Source: Clostridium sp. Marseille-P2415
GTDB lineage: Bacteria; Bacillota; Clostridia; Lachnospirales; Lachnospiraceae
DNA length: 64,000 nt
Assembly: GCF_900155545.1 (NCBI RefSeq)
Contig: NZ_LT732526.1
Span: 1,137,894 to 1,201,893, forward strand
Reading direction: 5' to 3'
The notes below the pieces were generated by a model. It ran no database searches and was not told the origin of the DNA. It worked only from the letters and a program-made list of their open reading frames with translations. The first letter of the stretch is position 1. Every line of letters starts with the position of its first letter. The translations under genes and the position numbers were made by a program. Shown here piece by piece: positions 28,167-37,662 of this stretch.

Positions 28167-29722
28167 ATGTATTAATCGCTGATGATGAAAGAATTGTATT
28201 AAACGGTTTAAAATATATCATCGATTGGAATCAGTTTGGATTTACCATATGTGATACGGCAATGGACGGTACCGAAACTCTGGACAAAATCCTGGCATTA
28301 AATCCTGATCTGGTTTTATTGGACATTCGAATGCCAAAGATGACGGGAATCGAAGTGATACAAAAGGCTGTCTCTCATGGCTTTACCGGTAAATTCATAT
28401 TACTAAGCGGCATTTCTGATTTTAAACTGGCGCAGACAGCTATGCGCTACGGTGTGAATTTTTATCTGACAAAACCAATTGATGAAGATGAACTGGCAAA
28501 AGCCGTTCATTCCATTGCAGACCTTATTTTAAAAGAAACAAAAAAACAATCTTCTTATGAACAATACCGTTCAAAGGCCAGACAGGAAATACTGAAGGAT
28601 ATTCTTTTAAACACCTGCGATTATCACTCTTTGGATTCAGATGATCTGCATTTGAATGCAAATGTATATCAGGTAGCAGCCTATGAAAATTATAATCAGG
28701 AATATTTCCACTCCATATGGAACTTTGCCGATTTGATCCGGGTAACGAACCAGGATAATCATTCATTTGATATTATTGAACTGAAGCAGCAAAAGATTAT
28801 TTTATTAAAAGGGGATCATGCCATATCAAAATTTACGAATATGCGGAATCATTATCAGGCCGGGCCTCAAAAAGGCTCTCCCCTTGATTCTGTTTTTCTT
28901 GCATACGGACAAAAGACAGCGCGAATACGGGACATCCATTATTCTTATGAAGATGTATGTAAATTAACCAAACGGCGCTTTTTCTGCCGGGAAAACCAGC
29001 ACATCATCGGTTATGAAGAATTGATTTCAGAAGAGGATCTTTTAACTGAAATTCCCGGGAATATGGCACAGGACTATGCAGTTCAATTTTCGAATTACAT
29101 CCAGTCCAATAATCAGACTTTAATTACAGCCCTTTTAAAACAGCTTACCATGGAATTGAATCATACAAAATCAGAAATTCCTGCAATCAAGCATGTACTC
29201 ATCGATATTTATATTTTGGTTAAACAAAAAATTATGCAGGTATACCGGAATGCAGATATCCCTTTTATAGCAAATGCTTCCGTGATCGACTTACTTGACA
29301 GAAAATACTATCTATATGAAATTATTTCATTTTTAGCAGAGCAATTTGATTTGTGGATGCATAGTGTCGGATATTCCTCAGGTGAAAATGTAATGGACGA
29401 AATTCTTTATTACATACAAAACAATTACCACGAAAACATGAAACTGGAATCCATCGCTCCTTTATTTGGCTACACCAGCTCTTATCTTGGAAAAATTTTC
29501 AGCAAAAAATTAGGAATGAACTTTAATACTTATGTGGATCAAATTCGAATCAGGGAATCTAAAAAGCTGCTGGAACAAAAAAATTTAAAGGTCTATGCCA
29601 TTGCAGAGAAGGTGGGCTATAAGAATGTAGACTATTTCCACAAAAAATTCAAAAAATATGTAGGAATCAGTCCTGCCGAATACCGGAAATCGATTACTCA
29701 ATCTTCTTCAAAAGAAGAATAA
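28163..29722 (+). CDS. YesN-type response regulator, AraC family
   Basis: 519 residues. N-terminal receiver domain (ADDERIV, phospho-acceptor Asp in VLLDIRMPKM, Lys in YLTKPID), a long middle region of unclear fold, and a C-terminal AraC double helix-turn-helix (IAPLFGYTSSYLGKIFSKKL and AIAEKVGYKNVDYFHKKFKK). Translationally coupled to the kinase. Its last 25 bp overlap the end of the convergent esterase gene. Expected to activate the fucosidase/transport operon; also one candidate regulator for the cellulase promoter modules, but nothing here proves that. Confidence 0.94.
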   Translation: MNVLIADDERIVLNGLKYIIDWNQFGFTICDTAMDGTETLDKILALNPDLVLLDIRMPKMTGIEVIQKAVSHGFTGKFILLSGISDFKLAQTAMRYGVNFYLTKPIDEDELAKAVHSIADLILKETKKQSSYEQYRSKARQEILKDILLNTCDYHSLDSDDLHLNANVYQVAAYENYNQEYFHSIWNFADLIRVTNQDNHSFDIIELKQQKIILLKGDHAISKFTNMRNHYQAGPQKGSPLDSVFLAYGQKTARIRDIHYSYEDVCKLTKRRFFCRENQHIIGYEELISEEDLLTEIPGNMAQDYAVQFSNYIQSNNQTLITALLKQLTMELNHTKSEIPAIKHVLIDIYILVKQKIMQVYRNADIPFIANASVIDLLDRKYYLYEIISFLAEQFDLWMHSVGYSSGENVMDEILYYIQNNYHENMKLESIAPLFGYTSSYLGKIFSKKLGMNFNTYVDQIRIRESKKLLEQKNLKVYAIAEKVGYKNVDYFHKKFKKYVGISPAEYRKSITQSSSKEE

Positions 29723-30783
29723 GTTCCTTTCATCCAGATAATCATTTCTCTGCTCCAGCTCCATGCCTCTTTAGAAAAAGCCAGGCCGCATCCATGTCCG
29801 CCCCCCGGATAAATACAAAGCTTGCATTCCACACCTTTTTCCTTTAATGTTTCACTCATAAGCTTTGCATTGCTTACGGGTACACAATCATCATCCTCAC
29901 AAGCCCATACAAAGGTCTTCGGAAAAGAGGAAGAAATCAAATTTTCTACGGAAAGGCTCATTCGCAGACTCTCATTGGCGCCGGTCAATGCCCGAAAGCT
30001 GCCTTCATGGGGTTCTTTACAAAAACTGATTACAGGATAGCAAAGACAAACCTTATCCGGCCTTGCCCTTATCTTTTCATACTTCTTTGACCGGTCAGGG
30101 TCTTCCTTTGCTATCTCTTCTTCCACCAGTTCTGCTATTTTTTCATGAAGAGCCGCTTCCGACGCGCAAAGATGACCTCCGGCAGAGGCTCCTAGTACCA
30201 TAATATCATTGGGGTCAATGGCGTACTGCTCTGCATTCCCGCGTAAGTACTGTATGGCTAACGCCAGATCCATCTGGGGCTTCGGATACCGGTCAGGGGC
30301 AACGCGGTATCGAAGAATAAAAGCCCGGTATCCTTGCGCTTCCATATAATTTAATATGGGATTCCCCTCTCCGCTGAAACACACCTCTTCATATCCGCCC
30401 CCAGGACAAATAATCACTGCCGGTTTCTTTTTTTTATCTGTCTGCACCGGCACCAGTAAGAATACCTGATTTTTATCCCCTTTTTCCTCATCTTCCAATG
30501 TCCATTGGCCTTGTTCTGATTTCCACAGAGGAATACATGCCCTTGTGCGGTTCTCCGTAAAATCCAAAATCACATTGGCTGCATCCAAAAGCTGGTCTGC
30601 CACAATAGGAAAGGGTTCTTCCCAGGGTGTCTTTCCGAAATGTTCTGACAAGGCCAAAGGCTCCATTACCATTTCTTTTGGATACAGATCCAAAAGGTAT
30701 TCTGAATAAAATATTTTTAAATATTTCTGCATATCAGGATAACTTAAAATATCATTTAATGAATTATATTTTGTAAATCTCAT
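29698..30783 (-). CDS. Alpha/beta-hydrolase esterase
   Basis: 361 residues, no signal peptide, so cytoplasmic. Oxyanion-hole segment ICPGGGYEEV, nucleophile elbow GASAGGHL, an acidic residue near CEDDDCVPV and the catalytic His in PGGGHGCGLAF. Resembles acetyl-ester-cleaving carbohydrate esterases; as the last gene of a fucosidase/transport operon it probably deacylates imported oligosaccharides (inference). The ATG at 30783 has GGGGG 7 nt upstream; the longer frame from 30810 overlaps the GH29 stop. Confidence 0.85.
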   Translation of the reverse strand: MRFTKYNSLNDILSYPDMQKYLKIFYSEYLLDLYPKEMVMEPLALSEHFGKTPWEEPFPIVADQLLDAANVILDFTENRTRACIPLWKSEQGQWTLEDEEKGDKNQVFLLVPVQTDKKKKPAVIICPGGGYEEVCFSGEGNPILNYMEAQGYRAFILRYRVAPDRYPKPQMDLALAIQYLRGNAEQYAIDPNDIMVLGASAGGHLCASEAALHEKIAELVEEEIAKEDPDRSKKYEKIRARPDKVCLCYPVISFCKEPHEGSFRALTGANESLRMSLSVENLISSSFPKTFVWACEDDDCVPVSNAKLMSETLKEKGVECKLCIYPGGGHGCGLAFSKEAWSWSREMIIWMKGTYSSFEED

Positions 30784-30806
30784 TTCAATTCCCCCTGGTA
30801 TAACTG

Positions 30807-32288
30807 TCAATTAATCTGTACCTTAATAACCACAGGCAAGTCGCTTTTCACCGAATATGTTACAATATGCAGGCCTTCCCTGTCTTTTTTGTAAAACGGT
30901 TTTTCTTCAAATCCTAATACACTTACTTCTTTTATCAATCCATGAAATTCCGGCACATTCTGGTCCTTTGAATCTGCCAGGGAACGTATGGTTACGTTTC
31001 CATCCTCAGGGTAATTCATAACAAAAGCATAGATGCTGTCTCCCGCTGCTGTAAAGCGGATATCCTCCTTCGTATAGGCCGCTTCTTTTTGGTCCGTAAA
31101 CTGGCCTTCCTCCTCTTTCGTATTCCCTTCTCCTGATTTTCTCCATGGCCTGCTTCCATAAACCGCCTCAGCATTCCGGTGCATCCATGCTCCGATTTCT
31201 CTTAAAATCGTTTGATCCTTCTCTGGGATGGAGCCATCTGACTTTGGTCCTACATTTAAAAGCATATTGCCGTTTTTGCTTATAATATCCACAAAGCTCC
31301 GGATAATCTGGCGGCTGGTCTTATACTCTAATGTATCGGTATAACACCATGAATTGTTGGCTATTGCGGTATCGGTCTGCCACAAATAAGGCTTTGCTTC
31401 TGACATCTTTCCTCTTTCAACCTCCACGATCCCGCTTCCAAACATCATTGCATCATGCTTATAGCAAATGGCCACCTCTTTTCCCCATTCTTTTCCCCTG
31501 TTATAATAATATGCCGCCAATTTTTTCAACGGTTCTTTAAAAGCTTCATGCTGAATCCACCAATCGAAATACAAAAGTGCAGGCTTATAACGGTCAATGA
31601 TCTCACAGGTACGGAGCAGCCAATCCTCAAGGTACTCTTCCGTAGGATAAGGTTCACACTGCAGGTCCTGATTATCCGGCTCCGGCATAGCAGGCCAGTA
31701 AAAATCGTCTTTTTTTAATGGTTCTTTGATATCACTGTCAAATTCCTTTCCATGCCCCATAAAAAACCAATGCTCTGCCCGATGGGAAGAGGTACAAAAA
31801 ACCATCCCCTTATCTTCTACCGCCTTCTTTAATTCACCAAGCAAATCTCTCCCAGGTCCCATATCAAAGGCATTGAATTTAGAGATTTCACTTTTATACA
31901 TCTGAAATCCGTCATGATGCTCCGCTACCGGAAAAACATAATTTGCCCCCGCCTCCCGAAACAGTTCCGCCCATTCGGCCGGATGAAATTCCTTTGCTGT
32001 AAACATGGGAATAAAATCTTTATAACCAAACTTTTTTTGCTCTCCATAGGTTTTTCTGTGATATTCCCACTCTTCTTTCCCCTGTATATACATGTTTCTG
32101 GGATACCATTCATTGGCATGAGCCGGCACACTATAAAGCCCCCAATGGATGAATATTCCAAATTTTGCTTTGGCAAACCAGCCGGGAGGGCGCATGCCTG
32201 TAAGAGAACTCCAGTCTGCATGGAATGGTCCCCGTTCAATAACCCGCTGTATTTCTTTTTTATACGCCTGTTCTCTTTCCTGATCCAT
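30807..32288 (-). CDS. GH29 alpha-L-fucosidase, intracellular
   Basis: 493 residues with no signal peptide. The N-terminal barrel shows FGIFIHWGLYSVPAHANEWY and EHHDGFQMY, strongly diagnostic of GH29; the nucleophile Asp is expected in LLYFDWWIQ. A C-terminal beta domain (about 380-493) follows. It lies 6 nt after the binding-protein gene, so fucosylated oligosaccharides (for example from xyloglucan side chains) could be imported and then trimmed inside the cell. The acid/base residue is not conserved in this family and was not assigned. Confidence 0.94.
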   Translation of the reverse strand: MDQEREQAYKKEIQRVIERGPFHADWSSLTGMRPPGWFAKAKFGIFIHWGLYSVPAHANEWYPRNMYIQGKEEWEYHRKTYGEQKKFGYKDFIPMFTAKEFHPAEWAELFREAGANYVFPVAEHHDGFQMYKSEISKFNAFDMGPGRDLLGELKKAVEDKGMVFCTSSHRAEHWFFMGHGKEFDSDIKEPLKKDDFYWPAMPEPDNQDLQCEPYPTEEYLEDWLLRTCEIIDRYKPALLYFDWWIQHEAFKEPLKKLAAYYYNRGKEWGKEVAICYKHDAMMFGSGIVEVERGKMSEAKPYLWQTDTAIANNSWCYTDTLEYKTSRQIIRSFVDIISKNGNMLLNVGPKSDGSIPEKDQTILREIGAWMHRNAEAVYGSRPWRKSGEGNTKEEEGQFTDQKEAAYTKEDIRFTAAGDSIYAFVMNYPEDGNVTIRSLADSKDQNVPEFHGLIKEVSVLGFEEKPFYKKDREGLHIVTYSVKSDLPVVIKVQIN

Positions 32289-32294
32289 TCTTTC

Positions 32295-34070
32295 TTATTC
32301 CTTTCGCTGGTTCTGTGAAGGATACGCCTCAGCAGATGCCACTCTTGCATCATTCTGATCTCTGGCACTCTTTTTGTCTACTTTCAATACTTCATCATAT
32401 CCAAGTCCATTTGCAGTTGTCTGCATCGTATTTAACAGGGAGGTAAATTCATCATCATCTTTCGCAAATATCATTTTCCATGAGTTCTCAACAATCGTTG
32501 CTTTACATTGCCCGCGTATGGTAGTGATATTGGAATCTTCTTCCGGTGTTGCATAGCTGGAGCCCGGCGCCACAATAATCAGGTTATTTTTCCGTAAATA
32601 ATTCATCGCAGTGTCTGCGTTATTATGAGCACTCCAGTCTTCACTCAGAGGAGTAACATTATTTGCAATCGTTGTTTCCCATACCTGCCAATCATACGGC
32701 TCTCCAATACCAGGGTCAATATCTCCTAAATTTACCGGTTTGAAATTTAATGCAGAAACTCCATCCTTCCAATTTCCTCCGCCGTATTCTTCCGGCACAT
32801 CTACTTCATTAGAAGGAAGTGCCGATTTTCCGTATTCCGTTAATGCTGCTTTGCCATCTTCTCCCTTTTCCCAGGTTAAGCCCTGAATACCTGCTGCCCC
32901 GTTTGCCTGAGCATTTAATTCGATGCCTTCCGGCGAGTACAGCCAGTCAATAAAGTCTGCCAGTCTTTCCGGATCTTTCGCATTGCTTCCAATCGCAATG
33001 ACCCTTTTGGAATCTCCCTCCGGGCAATTGCCATAGGAAAATATATTCATATCGTCAATGGTTGCCAGCATATATCCTTTTCCTGCTGCTTTATTTTCCT
33101 GCGTATTAAACTTATTTTGCGCCAACCATGGCCATGGACAATATAGGACTTCGCCCTTGGTATATTTATTTTGCAGGGTATCATAATTTTGTGTTGTAGA
33201 ATCCGGGTCTACTAATCCCCTTTGATTTGCTTTATATAAGAATTTTAATACATTTGTGTAAATGGAATCCGAATCAATAATGCTGGAATAATCTGAACCA
33301 TCTGCTTTTGCCAGAACAAAACCGACTTCATCATATCCATACATACAGCAAAACTGTTTGGCATTATTCATCATATTATCATCCCAATCTTTAAATAATG
33401 AGATGGCATAAATTTTATCATTTCCTTCCTTCTCTCTGGCAAGCTTTTGCATATCCTCCAATACATCCAGAAAATCATCTAAGGCAGCCATTTCCGGATA
33501 TCCCAGTTCTCCATAATAATCCCATCGGATATATGGTCCGAATGTGGGCTCTAAGCCTTCACTCGGCTCTGTAGCCGCCTGGTCTGATATGGAATTAGGA
33601 AAAGCCCAGATACCTTCCTGACTAAGATCCTCATTCAATTTTTCTATGGCAGAACCATAATTTTTCATAATATCTTTATTCTTCATCAGATCGGTGCAAT
33701 CCATCACAAGCCCGGAAGTTACCAAATCGTTTAATTTTCCATTGGAATTATCAAGAATGATCAATTCTCCTAAATCACCGGCTGCGGAGCGGGTCTGGTA
33801 AAGAGTTTCCCCGCCGCCCGCAACATTTCTTGCAATGATGTTTAATTCCATATTGAATTTATCCTTTACTATCTTTGCAAACCATCCGCTTTGAATCCCC
33901 TGATAGTTCGCCAGCTCATCAAATACATCCACCGTAATAAAATCCTTATATTTACGGTTGCCGGAATCACTTAATGCAGTTGTCGTGCCCTGCTTTGTTT
34001 TGCCGCACCCCATTAAAACAGACATAAGCAATGTCATACATAAAAGTGCGCTCATAATCTTTTTCTTCAT
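32295..34070 (-). CDS. Extracellular sugar-binding lipoprotein (LipO-like)
   Basis: 591 residues. Lipoprotein signal peptide with lipobox LMGC (MKKKIMSALLCMTLLMSVLM then GC). The rest is a large type 2 periplasmic-binding fold of the group associated with LplB/YtcP permeases. GGAGGAGAG lies 3-9 nt before the ATG. It sits between permeases and fucosidase in one operon, so it likely captures the oligosaccharide that GH29 acts on. No ATPase gene is present; such systems share a general MsmK-like ATPase. Confidence 0.93.
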   Translation of the reverse strand: MKKKIMSALLCMTLLMSVLMGCGKTKQGTTTALSDSGNRKYKDFITVDVFDELANYQGIQSGWFAKIVKDKFNMELNIIARNVAGGGETLYQTRSAAGDLGELIILDNSNGKLNDLVTSGLVMDCTDLMKNKDIMKNYGSAIEKLNEDLSQEGIWAFPNSISDQAATEPSEGLEPTFGPYIRWDYYGELGYPEMAALDDFLDVLEDMQKLAREKEGNDKIYAISLFKDWDDNMMNNAKQFCCMYGYDEVGFVLAKADGSDYSSIIDSDSIYTNVLKFLYKANQRGLVDPDSTTQNYDTLQNKYTKGEVLYCPWPWLAQNKFNTQENKAAGKGYMLATIDDMNIFSYGNCPEGDSKRVIAIGSNAKDPERLADFIDWLYSPEGIELNAQANGAAGIQGLTWEKGEDGKAALTEYGKSALPSNEVDVPEEYGGGNWKDGVSALNFKPVNLGDIDPGIGEPYDWQVWETTIANNVTPLSEDWSAHNNADTAMNYLRKNNLIIVAPGSSYATPEEDSNITTIRGQCKATIVENSWKMIFAKDDDEFTSLLNTMQTTANGLGYDEVLKVDKKSARDQNDARVASAEAYPSQNQRKE

Positions 34071-34087
34071 ATTCTCTCCTCCATTTA

Positions 34088-35008
34088 TCAGCCTTTTACG
34101 GATCCGATCATAATTCCCTTGACAAAAAATCTTTGGAACATCGGATAAATGAATAAAATCGGCAGTACTACAATAACAGATACCGTCATACGGATTGAAG
34201 TTCCCGTCTGCTGCGTTGCAACGACAGAGGAACCAAGTGCTGCTCCCTGACTGTTTTTTACCATGGACGCCAACGAGTTTGCCTGATTAATATAGGTATA
34301 AAGCAGATATTGAAGGGAATACAGTTTCTGGTCAGTAATATAAATTAAGGTATCCTGATAGCTGTTCCACTGGTTAACTGCTGAAAAAATAGCGACAGTC
34401 GCTAAAATCGGAGTACAGGCAGGCAAAACAATTTTATAGAAAACCTTAAAAATTCCTGCACCGTCAATTTCCGCCGCTTCCTGCAATGCCTTGGGCAAAG
34501 ATTCTACATAGGTTTTTACGAGAATTATATAAAAAGGCTGTACAATTGTCGGTATTACATAAACCCAGAAGGTATTAGTCAAATACAGGTTTTTCATTGT
34601 GATGAATAGCGGAATTAATCCCGCATTAAAGTACATGGTGATTACTACAAAACGGTACCAGAACTTTCTTTTCCACATTCTTTCCTGCGTGAACATAAAG
34701 CCCAGAAAAGCAGAACCAATTACAGTTAATGCCGTGCCGATTATCATCTTTGCAAACGAAACCAATGCGGCAGTACCAAGGCCTTTTAACTCGATCAGTT
34801 TTTTGTAGTTTTCCAGATGGATTCCTCTTGGTATCAAATTGATCTTTCCGCCGGCACTTAAATCATTTGCACTGATCGTATTAATAACCAGGTAAAAAAA
34901 AGGATAAATACATACAATTGTAAAAACTCCAAACAGAAGATAATTAATAAAATGAAAGACCACATCGCTGCCATTTTGTCTTTTTCTTTTATGTTTTAAA
35001 TTTTTCAT
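34088..35008 (-). CDS. ABC sugar permease, YtcP-like
   Basis: About 306 residues with six predicted membrane helices. The EAA-type loop EAAEIDGAGIFKVFYKIVLP, which docks on the ATPase, is clear. The ATG at 35008 has AGGAAGG about 7 nt upstream; a longer frame from 35059 would overlap the other permease. The second permease subunit of the fucosyl-oligosaccharide importer. Confidence 0.92.
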   Translation of the reverse strand: MKNLKHKRKRQNGSDVVFHFINYLLFGVFTIVCIYPFFYLVINTISANDLSAGGKINLIPRGIHLENYKKLIELKGLGTAALVSFAKMIIGTALTVIGSAFLGFMFTQERMWKRKFWYRFVVITMYFNAGLIPLFITMKNLYLTNTFWVYVIPTIVQPFYIILVKTYVESLPKALQEAAEIDGAGIFKVFYKIVLPACTPILATVAIFSAVNQWNSYQDTLIYITDQKLYSLQYLLYTYINQANSLASMVKNSQGAALGSSVVATQQTGTSIRMTVSVIVVLPILFIYPMFQRFFVKGIMIGSVKG

Positions 35009-35021
35009 CCCATACACCTTC

Positions 35022-35969
35022 CTAAATGATAGACTCTCCACGAACCTGTTTCGATACAATATTTACGATGGTAAGTAATGCCACGCTTACAATACTCTTT
35101 AACATGCTGATCGCTGTTGCCAAAGAATAGCTGCTGCCTGTCATACCAATATTATATACATATAGGTCCAGCACCTGGATATGCTCCTTATTAAAGGAAT
35201 TTTGAAATACATAGTACTGGTCTATCCCATTATTTAAAAAATTAGCAACACTTAACATTAACATAATAAAAAAGGTGGGCAAAAGGGAAGGCAATGTAAT
35301 ATTCCTCATAAGCTGAAAACGATTCGCTCCGTCAATGCTGGCCGCTTCATACTGCTCCTGATCGATACCGGCGATCGAGGCCAGATAAACAATGGAGCCC
35401 CATCCCAGATTTTTCCAGATATTCCACATCATCATCCATAAATAGGTATGGGAATCACTGTCCAGAAATTTAACCGGCTCTGAAATAATTCCCCAATTTT
35501 TCAAAATGTTATTGACCATACCGCTGGAAGAAAAAAGACTGAATGCGACTGAATAAATAAGAACCCAACTGATAAAATTGGGAAGCGTGGTAAATGTCTG
35601 TACGAAAGTTTTAAACCATTTGCACTTCATTTCATTTAAAAAAACAGCAAATCCCACCGGTAAAAAGGATGTAAGAATCCCCAGCAGACTCATGGCAAAT
35701 GTGTTCTTCATTACTAAAAAAAGCTGAGCAACCTGAGTTTTATTCGTAAAGAGCATCTGAAACCATTGAAGCCCCACAAATTCACATTGTGATAAGCTCC
35801 TTGGCGGTTTATAGTCAAAGAATGAATAAATCCAGCCATGTAAAGGAAAATAGGAGAATAAAAAAATCAAAATTAAAAAGGGTAAAATCCAGAGAAAATA
35901 GCCAAAACCACGCCAGTCATTTTTTTTCTTAGAAGATGACCGCGGTATAACAGCTTTTATATTTTTCAC
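35022..35969 (-). CDS. ABC sugar permease, LplB-like
   Basis: About 315 residues; first gene of the importer operon. Six membrane helices; EAA loop EAASIDGANRFQLMRNITLP. The frame is open to a TTG at 36035, but no SD lies there; the GTG at 35969 has AAGAAGG about 8 nt upstream and was chosen, with moderate certainty about the start. Upstream is an AT-rich 190-bp gap with no clear consensus promoter, consistent with activator-dependent (YesN) expression. Confidence 0.9.
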   Translation of the reverse strand: MKNIKAVIPRSSSKKKNDWRGFGYFLWILPFLILIFLFSYFPLHGWIYSFFDYKPPRSLSQCEFVGLQWFQMLFTNKTQVAQLFLVMKNTFAMSLLGILTSFLPVGFAVFLNEMKCKWFKTFVQTFTTLPNFISWVLIYSVAFSLFSSSGMVNNILKNWGIISEPVKFLDSDSHTYLWMMMWNIWKNLGWGSIVYLASIAGIDQEQYEAASIDGANRFQLMRNITLPSLLPTFFIMLMLSVANFLNNGIDQYYVFQNSFNKEHIQVLDLYVYNIGMTGSSYSLATAISMLKSIVSVALLTIVNIVSKQVRGESII

Positions 35970-36146
35970 TTTAAGGAACCTTCTTTGCTGCAATTGCTCT
36001 TTCTTTCGATTTATACTACCATTTATATCTGGCAATAAATACCGGAAAATTATGATTTTTTTCCAGATGAAATTAGATATTCTATATTCTTTTTATAAAA
36101 TCTCTAATTTTTCATGGATGTTAGTGCTCTTTTTTCTGGTAGTCTT

Positions 36147-36189
36147 TTTATTTTACAGGGGAGCTCGGAAAACTTTCCTGTAAAATAAA
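36147..36189. repeat. 13-bp inverted repeat between importer operon and agrB
   Basis: TTTATTTTACAGG (36147-36159) and CCTGTAAAATAAA (36177-36189) with a 17-nt spacer. Read on either strand it is followed by T-rich sequence, so it may be a second terminator or an operator for the importer promoter. Confidence 0.6.
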
Positions 36190-36218
36190 AAAATAACGAG
36201 GATATTCCAAGCCTCGTC
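36187..36218 (-). terminator. Terminator of the acetone-agrB operon
   Basis: Minus strand: ACGAGG / CCTCGT stem (36212-36217 with 36196-36201), then TTATTTTTTTATTTT. It starts about 10 nt after the agrB stop. Confidence 0.7.
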
Positions 36219-36226
36219 ATTTCATT

Positions 36227-36823
36227 TCAACAGTAATTAACGGTTGCCTTATTAATTTTTGCAGTTATCTTTTGAAGCAGCAGTAAAAATGCCGCAGCGT
36301 AAATTCCGTAACCTAACAGGCTTCCTGTCTTATAAAAATGAAAGACCGTCAGTAATACGCAGCCTATATTCACCAGAATAAGAATGTGCCTTGATTTTTT
36401 TCTGTAATACAGGGTTTCCTTCTCATCCAATTTTTTATTATCATTGTCTACGGGACTCATGAAAAAAATGACTCCATCCGATAAAGCCAGTGCTCCCCAC
36501 CACATGTATTGGTTGATTACGGCTTTCGACACGAAAAGAATAATAAAAACATAAAAGCAGGAAAACAGATAGCACCCGGTTCTTGTCTTTGCATGATAGC
36601 CCCCGGCACTTCGTCTTAGCGGTATCAGCACACACCCTATGACGATCAGCTCAGGCAGCATCCCCAAACAGGCAGCAATTCCAAAATATGATATGCAATG
36701 AATCAGTTTTAAAACCAGGCACTCCATACCAAATGTATATATTTCTGTCTCCTCTTCCGGGATAATATTATAAAGTACAAGCTTCTCTATCATATGCTCT
36801 TTCCAGCTTATCATTCTGATCAT
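36227..36823 (-). CDS. agrB: AgrB-type peptide-processing membrane protease
   Basis: 198 residues with about five hydrophobic helices. The catalytic motif RRSAGGYHAKTRTGC places His and Cys seven residues apart, exactly as in staphylococcal AgrB (His77/Cys84). SPVDNDNKKLDEKE is the second conserved segment. Function: cuts the C-terminal tail of an AgrD precursor and forms the cyclic (thio)lactone signal. It is the last gene of the thl-adc-ctfA-ctfB transcript, coupled (ATGA overlap) to a 57-codon frame, and separated from agrD by 3.7 kb. SD AGGAG lies 13 nt upstream inside that small frame. Confidence 0.95.
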   Translation of the reverse strand: MIRMISWKEHMIEKLVLYNIIPEEETEIYTFGMECLVLKLIHCISYFGIAACLGMLPELIVIGCVLIPLRRSAGGYHAKTRTGCYLFSCFYVFIILFVSKAVINQYMWWGALALSDGVIFFMSPVDNDNKKLDEKETLYYRKKSRHILILVNIGCVLLTVFHFYKTGSLLGYGIYAAAFLLLLQKITAKINKATVNYC

Positions 36824-36993
36824 TTGGATTTTTTTACTCCTCGCATTTTTGATATGATTTTCGATGCAATATTCTTTTCATTATTTATATTAACGACTGA
36901 TCCATAAAATGAATCCGGTAATTTCAGGCCGCGGCAGATGCACTTACAAAACAGCGCCTGCCGGGGCCATTTTCCGAAACTACCGGCTTTCAT
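36820..36993 (-). CDS. Small Cys-rich basic protein coupled to agrB
   Basis: 57 codons. AGGAG sits 6 nt before the ATG and overlaps the ctfB stop; the stop overlaps the agrB start as ATGA. Sequence features are a basic start (MKAGSFGKWPRQ), a Cys cluster FCKCICRG at residues 15-22 and a Lys-rich tail (SKMRGVKKSK). It does not look like a classical AgrD, which ends in an acidic tail and has a single ring cysteine. It might be a second AgrB substrate, a regulatory partner of AgrB, or only a frame that couples agrB translation to ctfB. I do not recognise a family. Confidence 0.5.
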   Translation of the reverse strand: MKAGSFGKWPRQALFCKCICRGLKLPDSFYGSVVNINNEKNIASKIISKMRGVKKSK

Positions 36994-37002
36994 GGTTTGC
37001 TC

Positions 37003-37659
37003 CTATACTTCGATCATCTTTAAATCCGGTGATACCGTAAGCTTGGCCTCTGTTGCATTTTGAACGTCTTCGGCCGACAGGCCGGGTGCAATTTCCTTCA
37101 GCACCAGCCCCTTGTCCGGGACAACATCGATGACAGCCATATTGGTTACAATGGTTTTGGCCACATTTATGGCCGTCAGCGGCAGCCTGCACTTTTTCAG
37201 TATTTTAGGGGAACCGTCTTTGCTCACATGCTCCATGGCTAAAATCACCTTCTTGGCTCCGACAACCAAATCCATGGCTCCCCCCATGCCCGGTACCTTT
37301 TTGCCCGGAATCATCCAGTTTGCCACGTTGCCTTCCTCGTCAACTTCAAGGGCACCCAAAACGGTAATATCCACGTGTCCTCCGCGGATGATGCAAAATG
37401 AAAATGAACTGTCAAAAAAACTGGCTCCCTTCATTGTGGAAACGTAATTTCCTCCTGCATCAATGCAATCCAGGCTTTCCTCTTCCTGCGCCGGCTTCGG
37501 ACCTACGCCAAGAATTCCATTTTCAGCCTGCAGCGTAATCTGAACATGATCCGGCACGTAGTTTGCAACCATTGTAGGCAATCCAATTCCAAGATTTACA
37601 ACATCACCGTCTTTCAGCTCCTTTGCAATCCTTTTTGCAATAAATTCTCTATTATTCAT
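37003..37659 (-). CDS. ctfB: Acetoacetate/butyrate CoA-transferase subunit B
   Basis: 218 residues, SCOB (AtoA-like) subunit carrying the catalytic glutamate in QAENGILGVGP. GVDIGLPTMVANY-like start (NLGIGLPTMVANYVPD) and MGGAMDLVVGAKKV are typical. With CtfA it moves CoA from acetoacetyl-CoA to acetate or butyrate, giving acetoacetate for Adc. Starts 3 nt after ctfA ends, so the subunits are coupled. Confidence 0.95.
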   Translation of the reverse strand: MNNREFIAKRIAKELKDGDVVNLGIGLPTMVANYVPDHVQITLQAENGILGVGPKPAQEEESLDCIDAGGNYVSTMKGASFFDSSFSFCIIRGGHVDITVLGALEVDEEGNVANWMIPGKKVPGMGGAMDLVVGAKKVILAMEHVSKDGSPKILKKCRLPLTAINVAKTIVTNMAVIDVVPDKGLVLKEIAPGLSAEDVQNATEAKLTVSPDLKMIEV

Positions 37660-37662
37660 ACA

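Noticed and set aside
36147-36189. agrD candidate downstream of agrB
   Set aside because: Only hairpins are present between agrB and the importer operon; no small frame with an SD.
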